Shown: positions 55,808 to 64,000 of the stretch, piece by piece | How positions within the stretch are numbered: position 1 is the stretch's first letter | Layout: each line of letters starts with the position of its first letter | NCBI RefSeq assembly: GCF_028622095.1 | Contig: NZ_CP115165.1 | Span: 993,501 to 1,057,500 of the forward strand | DNA from: Deinococcus aquaticus | Lineage (GTDB): Bacteria; Deinococcota; Deinococci; Deinococcales; Deinococcaceae | Direction of reading: 5' to 3' | Length of the DNA stretch: 64,000 bases | The notes under the pieces: generated by a model | What the model saw: only the letters and a program-made list of their open reading frames with translations | What the model was told of the DNA's origin: nothing | The model's database searches: none | Made by a program: the position numbers and the translations under genes

Positions 55808-56392
55808 ATGGCGAAACGTTCCCCCCCGGCCCCCCTGAGTGCCACGCGGCGCCGCACGCTGGCGGGCGCGTTCGGCTTCACGCGCCTGATCGTGGAACTG
55901 GGCGTCCTGAGTTCCTTCGCGTTCAGTCTGGCGCTGTTCGTGGCCGCGATCGCGCAGGCGTACGTGACCATCCGCGCCGCGCTGGGTGAACTGGGCGAGG
56001 CCGGAACCACCAAGACCCTGATCGTCGCGGCGGTCGAGCAGGCTGACACGCTACTGGTGGGCGTGGCGCTCCTGATCATCTCGTTCGGGTTGCAGGCTCT
56101 GTTCGTGGGACGCGTGCAGAACGTCCCGGCGTGGCTGCACATCGACTCGTTCGATGACCTGAAACAGAAACTGATCGGGATCGTGATCGTGGCGCTCGCC
56201 GTGAACTTCTTCAGCGTGGCCCTGGAATGGAAGGGCGGCGCGGACATCCTGGTGTACGGCGCGGCCATCGCTGCCGTGGTCCTGGCCGTGGGCGCCTACT
56301 CGGTGGTCCTGACCCGGCAGGGACTGGCCCGCGACCATCAGGCCGCCCCGCACGACCCGCCGGGCCCGGCGGACGGCAGCGGCCGTGCTTGA
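55808..56392 (+). CDS. YqhA/UPF0114-family membrane protein
   Basis: A 194-residue protein with four membrane helices (about 28-52, 78-100, 122-142, 148-165) and the UPF0114 phrase VPAWLHIDSFDDLKQKLIGI. The family is uncharacterised, possibly channel-like. The ATG lies seven bases after TATGCT (55795-55800). It overlaps trmK by eight bases. Confidence 0.83.
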   Translation: MAKRSPPAPLSATRRRTLAGAFGFTRLIVELGVLSSFAFSLALFVAAIAQAYVTIRAALGELGEAGTTKTLIVAAVEQADTLLVGVALLIISFGLQALFVGRVQNVPAWLHIDSFDDLKQKLIGIVIVALAVNFFSVALEWKGGADILVYGAAIAAVVLAVGAYSVVLTRQGLARDHQAAPHDPPGPADGSGRA

Positions 56393-57083
56393 CGCCCGCC
56401 TCGAAACGGTCCTGTCCCTGATCCGCGCGCCGGTGCACGCCGACATCGGCAGTGACCATGCGGGCCTGCCGCTGGAACTCGTGCGGCGCGGCCACATCGA
56501 GCGGGGCGTGATCGTGGAACTGAACTCCGGTCCCCTGGAGAACGCGCGGCAGGCCGTGGCCCGCGCGGGCCTGGGCGACCGTCTGGACGTGCGCGCCGGC
56601 GATGGCCTGGACCCGCTGGCGCCCGGCGAGGTGCCCAGCGTCAGCCTGACCGGCCTGGGCGCGCTGACCATGCGCGGCATCCTGGAACGCGGCGCGGCCC
56701 GGCAGGTACGCCCAGACGCCCTAGTCGTGCAACCGAACGACAATCCCGCCCCGCTGCGCGAGTGGGCCCTGGGGGCCGGGTATCACCTGCGGGCCGAGCG
56801 GCTGGCCAGCGGGTACTGGACCTACCCGGTCCTTCGTTTCGAGCGGGCTGACGGGCCGGACCCCGCCTACGACGGCCTCCCGCGTGAAGCGGCGCGGCGC
56901 TACGGGCCGCTGCTGCTGCACGAGGCGAGTGCGCTGCTCCGCCAGCAGGTGCACGCGGACGTGACCCGCCTGACTCCGCTGGCCGCGCCGGGACGCCCGG
57001 CTGCGCTGGAACTCGCCACGGCGCAAGCGGCGCTGGCGTGGCTGGACGGCCAGACCTCCCTGGACGCTGGTGCAGAGCGGTAA
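56385..57083 (+). CDS. trmK: tRNA m1A22 methyltransferase TrmK
   Basis: A 232-residue class I methyltransferase of the TrmK (YqfN) family: SAM motif ADIGSDHAGLPLELV near residue 20, GDGLDPL, and the family phrase LQPNDNPAPLREWAL-like (VVQPNDNPAPLREWAL). It methylates adenine 22 of tRNAs. GTG start within the upstream gene. Its stop codon lies inside the T-tract (read on the other strand) of cassette C. Confidence 0.87.
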   Translation: MLDARLETVLSLIRAPVHADIGSDHAGLPLELVRRGHIERGVIVELNSGPLENARQAVARAGLGDRLDVRAGDGLDPLAPGEVPSVSLTGLGALTMRGILERGAARQVRPDALVVQPNDNPAPLREWALGAGYHLRAERLASGYWTYPVLRFERADGPDPAYDGLPREAARRYGPLLLHEASALLRQQVHADVTRLTPLAAPGRPAALELATAQAALAWLDGQTSLDAGAER

Positions 57084-57175
57084 AACAAAAAGCCCGCCCT
57101 TCTCGGACGGTGATAAGAAAAGAATAGCGCGGAATGCAGGGGGTGTCAACTCCATGCAGACGCTCCCGAAAAAAG
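57082..57175 (-). ncRNA. Promoter-terminator cassette C (putative tiny RNA)
   Basis: On the minus strand: consensus TTGACA (plus 57144-57149), 17 bases, TATTCT (57121-57126), then about ten bases and the terminator CCGTCC-GAGAA-GGGCGG plus GCTTTTTGTTTT (stem 57094-57110). The predicted RNA is about 30 nt. Upstream, GCATG precedes the -35 as in cassettes B and D, and GACGCT/AGCGTC is an inverted repeat. Confidence 0.6.
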
Positions 57176-57242
57176 CGTCCAGAAGCGTGTTTTTTACGTC
57201 GCTTCTGTTCGGGGGTGCACAGCCGCAGTGTGGCGTCCGGGG

Positions 57243-57345
57243 ACCAAAACAAAAAATCCGCCTCTCAGGCGGTTATGTCTTCAAGATAGCGCGGTATGCG
57301 GCGCTGGTCAAGCTCATGCGGGACGGCCGGAAAATGCTGTCTGGA
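57243..57345 (-). ncRNA. Promoter-terminator cassette D (putative tiny RNA)
   Basis: On the minus strand: TTGACC (plus 57306-57311), 17 bases, TATCTT (57283-57288), then the terminator CCGCC-TGAGA-GGCGG plus ATTTTTTGTTTTGG (stem 57258-57272). Upstream elements GCATTTTCCGGC and GCATG match cassettes A and B. Between C and D lies an 8-bp hairpin CAGAAGCG/CGCTTCTG (57180-57207). Nothing else is seen in 57083-57436. Confidence 0.6.
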
Positions 57346-57435
57346 ACGGGCGTCTCGGTACCGACGAACGGGCACGGATGAATAGAGGAGGGGGTGGCCC
57401 GCCCGCAGCCACCCCCTGACCCACGCCGCAGGGTG

Positions 57436-59154
<1,719 letters not shown>

Positions 59155-59329
59155 GTTCAGCTCCTTTTCGGGTTGTTCCATGAGGAGTGGCGCTCACCAC
59201 TCCCTGAAGTTGATGTTGAAAAACGAACGCCACCCATGCCGGGACGTTCGGCCCGCAGTGTAGCTCCAAAGCCCACGCCCGCGCAGAGGGACCCGGTCCG
59301 TCTGACCGGAGCCGGCCAGCCCCGACAGC

Positions 59330-59371
59330 AGAGGGCGGGCTCCGGTCGCGTTGACCCGGAACCCGCCCTCT
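59330..59371 (-). terminator. Terminator hairpin after dienelactone hydrolase gene
   Basis: AGAGGGCGGGCTCCGGTC (59330-59347) pairs with GACCCGGAACCCGCCCTCT (59353-59371), one bulge and one mismatch. It lies between the rny promoter region and the hydrolase stop. Confidence 0.7.
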
Positions 59372-59428
59372 GTGAAGCAGGTGTTCGCCGCCGCTGGGTT
59401 CAGACACGACCCGTCGGCGGCACTTCAG

Positions 59429-60166
59429 CTACTTCAACCACTCCCGGAAGTAGGCGAGCATGTCGCGCCGCGCGTCCCGGCTGGCGGGCGTGTCGGTCAG
59501 GCGACCGCTGCTCAGCAGGAAGCCGTGAGGTTCGCCCTGGTACACGCTGAGTTTGAAGGTCTTGCTGGCGGCGTCCAGTTTCTGCGCGTAGGCGTAGATG
59601 CCGGCCACCGGACTGGGCACGTCCCTGGTGCCGTGAATGATCAGCATGGGCGTGCTCAGGTCACCGATCAGGGCGGTGGGGGCCTGCGGTTTGGCGGCCG
59701 TGCCGCCCTGATCCGGGAACCCATACCAGGCGACGCCCGCCTTGAACTGCTTGAGTTGCGGTTGCAGCAGCATGGTGTAGCGCCCGCCCGCGCAGAAGCC
59801 GGTCAGGCCGACGGCGTTCATGTTCACGTCGCCGCGCGCGCCCAGGAACTTCAATCCGTCCTCGACCAGGGTTTTCACAGTGGCGTCGCTGGGCTCCCGC
59901 TCGAAGGTCTGCCAGCCCAGCGCCAGGGTCACGTACCCGGCGGCGGCCATCTCGTCCACCAGGTCCTTGTAACCCTGTTCCAGCCCGTTGAAGGAGTGCA
60001 GGAGAATCACGGCGGGTTTGGGCGTGGCGCTCGCGGGCGCGGCGAGGTAACTCTGGTAGGCGCGCCCGCCGCTGGTCACGGCAACGTCCGCCCCCTTGAC
60101 CGCCTGGCCCAGCGCGAGAGACGACAGCAGCAGGGCCGAGGTGGACAGCAGGTGCTTGAGCATCAT
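59429..60166 (-). CDS. Secreted dienelactone hydrolase-family protein
   Basis: A 245-residue alpha/beta hydrolase with a signal peptide (about residues 1-21). The nucleophile elbow is GFCAGG (Cys nucleophile, as in dienelactone hydrolase), the Asp is in IIHGTRDVPSP and the His in GEPHGF, so the triad is complete. Export is unusual for a DLH and suggests an extracellular or periplasmic substrate. Two ATGs (60166, 60163) follow GGAGG; the second has the better spacing. Confidence 0.86.
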   Translation of the reverse strand: MMLKHLLSTSALLLSSLALGQAVKGADVAVTSGGRAYQSYLAAPASATPKPAVILLHSFNGLEQGYKDLVDEMAAAGYVTLALGWQTFEREPSDATVKTLVEDGLKFLGARGDVNMNAVGLTGFCAGGRYTMLLQPQLKQFKAGVAWYGFPDQGGTAAKPQAPTALIGDLSTPMLIIHGTRDVPSPVAGIYAYAQKLDAASKTFKLSVYQGEPHGFLLSSGRLTDTPASRDARRDMLAYFREWLK

Positions 60167-60252
60167 GGAACCTCCGCCCCCACCGTAAGCCCGTGGCGAG
60201 GCGGGGCGGGGTGTGCGGGGTTGCAGAGACGGCCCATACGGAGACGGCACAG

Positions 60253-60279
60253 AAAACCCCCGCCGGGAAGGCGGGGGCT
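60253..60279 (-). terminator. Intrinsic terminator of the rpsF-ssb-rpsR-rplI operon
   Basis: Minus strand: AGCCCCCGCC-TTCCC-GGCGGGGG-TTTTCTG (plus 60253-60279), a stable stem with a T run. A second small hairpin (ATCACAC/GTGTGAT, plus 60281-60297) sits right at the rplI stop. Confidence 0.85.
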
Positions 60280-60296
60280 GATCACACAGGGTGTGA

Positions 60297-60737
60297 TTAC
60301 TTCGAGGCGTGAACCACGAGTTTCATGGGGATGGTGACTTCGGGGTGGGCGCGGTAGGCAATGTCGTACTCGCCGATTTCCTTGACGGTTTTCGGCATGT
60401 CGATCTTGCGCTTGTCCACGTCGAAGCCCAGCTTGTCCAGGCTGCCGGCCACGTCTGCGTGGGTCACGGCGCCGTAGATCTTGCCTTCGCCGGCGCGCAC
60501 GCTGAGTTCAACGGCGACGCCGTTCAGGCGGCTGGCGAGGTCTTCAGCGGCGGCTTTTTCCTGGGCCAGGACTTTCTGGCGGGAGCGGACGCGCGCTTCG
60601 AGGCTTTTCATGTTGCTGGTGGTGGCGGGAGCGACGATGCCCTGGGGAATCAGCCAGTTACGGGCGTACCCGTCCTTGACGATCACGAGGTCGCCGGTCT
60701 TGCCCAGCTTGCCGGGTTCAAGAAGAATCACTTGCAT
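60297..60737 (-). CDS. rplI: 50S ribosomal protein L9
   Basis: A 146-residue L9. The N-terminal rRNA-binding domain (MQVILLEPGKLGKTGDLVIV, GYARNWLIPQG) is joined by the long central helix (about 40-75) to the C-terminal domain ending in HPEVTIPMKLVVHASK. Last gene of the operon, 11 bases after rpsR. Confidence 0.98.
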   Translation of the reverse strand: MQVILLEPGKLGKTGDLVIVKDGYARNWLIPQGIVAPATTSNMKSLEARVRSRQKVLAQEKAAAEDLASRLNGVAVELSVRAGEGKIYGAVTHADVAGSLDKLGFDVDKRKIDMPKTVKEIGEYDIAYRAHPEVTIPMKLVVHASK

Positions 60738-60748
60738 GCGTATTCTCC

Positions 60749-61024
60749 TTATTTCCGGACGAGCTTCTCGGTGTAGGGCAGCAGTGCCAGCTGGCGGGCG
60801 ATCTTGATCGTCTGCGCAATGCGGCGCTGGTGCTTGGCCGAGAGGCCCGTGCGGCGGCGAGGGAGGATTTTGCCCGTGTCACTCACGAAACGGCGCAGCA
60901 TCTTCACGTCTTTGTAATCGGTGATTTCCAGTTCTCCGATGGAGAAAGGATCGACCTTCGGCTTGCGGGGACGCTTGGGTCCCTTGCCGCGCGGTTTGCG
61001 CTCGGCGTTGCTGGATTGGGTCAT
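60749..61024 (-). CDS. rpsR: 30S ribosomal protein S18
   Basis: A 91-residue S18. The basic N-terminal extension ([15 protein letters not shown]) precedes the conserved [20 protein letters not shown] and [20 protein letters not shown] core. Between ssb and rplI, the usual order. Confidence 0.98.
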   Translation of the reverse strand: MTQSSNAERKPRGKGPKRPRKPKVDPFSIGELEITDYKDVKMLRRFVSDTGKILPRRRTGLSAKHQRRIAQTIKIARQLALLPYTEKLVRK

Positions 61025-61083
61025 GTTGGTGTCCTTAAATCTGCGTTCCTACGCCCGGGAAAAGGTCCCTTGCGGGGTGGGGT

Positions 61084-61974
<891 letters not shown>

Positions 61975-62079
61975 GACTGGGTCTCCTTTGTTGCTGGCTG
62001 AATCCTGGGACCGGGGTCCTGGGGGTTCGTACTGGGGGCTTGGGGGGTTGCTGGCGTGTTGACCCTTGCGGGTGACCGT

Positions 62080-62117
62080 ACTGTAACAGTCCTGGGCCTT
62101 TTACGTCAATAGCGTAA
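62080..62117 (-). promoter_or_regulatory. ssb promoter with radiation/desiccation response motif
   Basis: Minus strand: TTGACG (plus 62104-62109), 18 bases, TACAGT (62080-62085), giving a leader of about 100 nt. Over the -35 lies TTACGCTATTGACGTAA (plus 62101-62117), which agrees with the RDRM consensus TTATGTCATTGACATAA at 13 of 17 positions. The RDRM is the operator of the repressor DdrO, cleaved by IrrE/PprI after damage. It begins six bases after the rpsF stop. Confidence 0.8.
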
Positions 62118-62122
62118 AGGGA

Positions 62123-62431
<309 letters not shown>

Positions 62432-62588
62432 AGTTCACCTCCTCTGTCGCCACACACAGAACGGGGATCACTGACAAAGTCAGGCCTCGCCGGGCAGCGC
62501 AACTCACCACATTACCAGAGTCCGCGCAGGGTTTCCAGAGGTCAGGTGGCGCATCCCCCGGCAGGGGCCAGCCGCTACGCTGAAGGGC

Positions 62589-63080
62589 ATGACTGACTCT
62601 CCTCAGCACGCCCTGGACGGCATCCTCGACATCCTGCGCGAGGCCGTGGAAGGCGGTCAGCCCGGACAGGGCACGGCCTTTCTGGACGGCACGAAAGCCG
62701 ACGGCACGGGCAACCACGGCCTCCTCGCCACCCTGGACGCCCTGAGCGCCGCGCAGGCCAGCCGCGACGTGCACGGCGCGACCGTGGCCGGACAGGCGCG
62801 GCACACGGCCTTCCACATGGAAGTCGTGGTGCGCTGGGAGCAGGGTGAGCGCGGCCCCTTCGACTGGCAGGGCAGCTTCCAGCCCGCGCAGGTCACCCCT
62901 GAGGAATGGAACGCCCTGCGCGCCCGCGTCCGGGCTGCCTACGAGGGACTGGTAGCCTTTGTGGACACGCAGCGCGACCAGCCCGTGACCGGCGACGCCA
63001 CGGGCGGCCTGAGCGGCGCGGCCTCGCACGTCGCCTATCACCTGGGCGCAATCCGGCAACTCGTGAAGGCCCTCGGGTGA
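62589..63080 (+). CDS. DinB-like (YfiT/DUF664-type) four-helix protein
   Basis: A 163-residue protein of the DinB/YfiT fold. The three metal-ligand His positions fit NHGLLATLDAL, RHTAFHMEVVV and the C-terminal HVAYHLGAIRQLVKAL. Family members are metal-binding helical bundles, some thiol-dependent S-transferases; bacillithiol S-transferase is a possibility in this lineage. The ATG lies seven bases after TACGCT (62576-62581). It overlaps the next frame by GTGA. Confidence 0.8.
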   Translation: MTDSPQHALDGILDILREAVEGGQPGQGTAFLDGTKADGTGNHGLLATLDALSAAQASRDVHGATVAGQARHTAFHMEVVVRWEQGERGPFDWQGSFQPAQVTPEEWNALRARVRAAYEGLVAFVDTQRDQPVTGDATGGLSGAASHVAYHLGAIRQLVKALG

Positions 63081-63957
63081 CGGACCTGCGCCCCTTCACC
63101 CCGGCCGACGCGGACGCCTTCGCAGCCCTGCAACTCGCGGCACTCGGCCGGGCCGGAAGCGGCGAGGACCTGCTGGCCGCCGACGCCCGCCGCCCCCCGG
63201 CTGATCTGCCGCGCCGCCGGATACTGGTCTCGGCGGGCGGTGAGGTCCTGGGGGCCACGCAGCTTCAGACCTGGGCCTTCTCGCCGCCCGGCAGGCCGGA
63301 GCGCACGGCTTGCATACCGACGTGCCCGACCCGGACCCCGCCTTCCGCGACTGGGCGGCGCGGCGGGGCTTTACCGTGCACGCCCACCGCTTCGCCTCCG
63401 AACTGGACCTGACCCACTTCGACCCTGCCGCCTTCGAGCCGCAGCGGCAGGCGGCGCAGGCGCAGGGCGTGACCTTCACGGACCTGAGCGGCACCGATCT
63501 GAGTGGCACCGACCTGAACAGTGCAGATGGGACCACCCTGGACCGCTACCTGAACTTCGTGGCCGACCGTCTGACCGAAACTCCGGACCTCGCCGGGCAC
63601 CCCCGCTGGCCGCTGACGCAGGTGCGCGAGATCCTGCGCCTGGACCACGATCCCCGCCCCGACTGGCTGGTCCTGGCACTCGGCCCGGACGGCGAGTGGC
63701 TGGGCACGACCGCCATGATTCGCTTTCGCAGCCTGCCGTTCGCGTACAACGAACTGACCGCCCTGCACCCGCAGGCGCGCGGCCGTGGACTGGCGCTGCC
63801 CCTGAAACTGCAGGTGATCGAACGGGCGCGGCGTGAGGGATTCACGACCATGCGCACCAATAACCACAGCCTGAACGCCCCGATGCTGGCCGTGAACCGC
63901 CGCCTGGGGTTCGTGCAGCAGGCCGGACGCTTCGAGATGCACCGACCCCTGCCCTGA
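63077..63957 (+). pseudogene. Double-GNAT acetyltransferase, frameshifted in the first domain
   Basis: Two frames make up one gene. From the GTG at 63077 the first frame encodes the start of a GNAT domain (DLRPFTPADADAFAALQLAA ... EVLGATQLQTWAFSP) up to about 63290. The protein then continues in another frame (AARQAGAHGLHTDVPDPDPA) through a complete second GNAT domain to 63957 (NELTALHPQARGRGLALPLK, then SLNAPMLAVNRRLGF). The acetyl-CoA-binding strand and helix of domain 1 are missing, so a deletion that also shifts frame is likely. The second half alone might still be made from 63310. Confidence 0.7.
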
Positions 63958-63977
63958 GCAGCCGGGAAATCCGGAGC

Positions 63978-64000
63978 TTACTTGCGGCGCTTGAAGGGAT
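63978..64000 (-). CDS. Partial gene at window edge (C-terminus)
   Basis: Minus-strand reading from the window edge gives PFKRRK and a TAA stop (plus 63978-63980), a basic C-terminus typical of an RNA-binding or ribosomal protein. Only six codons are visible, so no identity is claimed. Confidence 0.35.

Noticed and set aside
57273..57292. TTATGTCTTCAAGATAG as a possible RDRM
   Set aside because: Only about 12 of 17 positions match, it is not palindromic, and it lies in cassette D between the -10 and the terminator, where the other copies share no such motif.

Overview
The window comes from the main chromosome of a Deinococcus species, around its replication origin. The evidence is very high GC coding DNA, the order dnaA - oriC - dnaN - eno - pyk, a double-OB-fold SSB behind a radiation/desiccation response motif (RDRM), a PriA that has lost its helicase motifs, a dnaA with a Shine-Dalgarno placed for an ATC start, and many genes whose start codon lies 5-8 nt after a -10 hexamer (leaderless mRNAs). 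All calls come from reading the sequence; no database search was run.

Layout. 0-9 kb: small secreted proteins, a DMT transporter, priA, an ABC exporter, a CobW-type GTPase, a DUF2231 membrane protein and a PaaI-like thioesterase. 9-17 kb: LysM/M23 peptidase, a PadR regulator with its membrane partner, surE, a TPR protein, and def-fmt. 17-22 kb: an SDR plus flavin monooxygenase operon divergent from an AraC-type regulator, a SUKH-like protein and an Nth-family glycosylase. 22-31 kb: fumC, the dTMP operon thyA - dCMP deaminase - folA, a GGDEF protein, an AIM24 protein, YpdA-like bacillithiol disulfide reductase and a VanW protein. 31-36 kb: the minus-strand block mnmG - LAGLIDADG-like gene - rsmG - parA - parB with two parS-like sites. 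36-46 kb: a class V aminotransferase, branched-chain 2-oxoacid dehydrogenase E1alpha/E1beta/E2, a two-component system and dprA. 46-55 kb: dnaA, oriC, dnaN, eno, pyk, a second DnaA-box cluster and tyrS. 55-64 kb: a MOSC protein, a YqhA-family protein, trmK, rny, a secreted dienelactone hydrolase, the rpsF-ssb-rpsR-rplI operon, a DinB-like protein and a broken double-GNAT gene.

Non-coding content is unusually informative. There are three copies of a ~140-bp inverted-repeat element (9.2, 17.3, 46.1 kb). Four paralogous promoter-terminator cassettes lie in two tandem pairs (22.4-22.75 and 57.08-57.35 kb); each is a near-consensus sigma-70 promoter that runs almost at once into an intrinsic terminator, and I do not recognise them as a described family. 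oriC holds eight perfect DnaA boxes followed by a GC cluster, DnaA-trio repeats and an AT-rich tract. Other control sites are the RDRM over the ssb promoter, an attenuator-like hairpin before tyrS, and operator-like palindromes before padR and the 2-oxoacid dehydrogenase operon.

The genes form several working sets: replication initiation and segregation (dnaA, dnaN, parAB/parS, priA, ssb), lower glycolysis (eno, pyk) next to the origin, dTMP/folate synthesis, branched-chain 2-oxoacid oxidation, and envelope maintenance.
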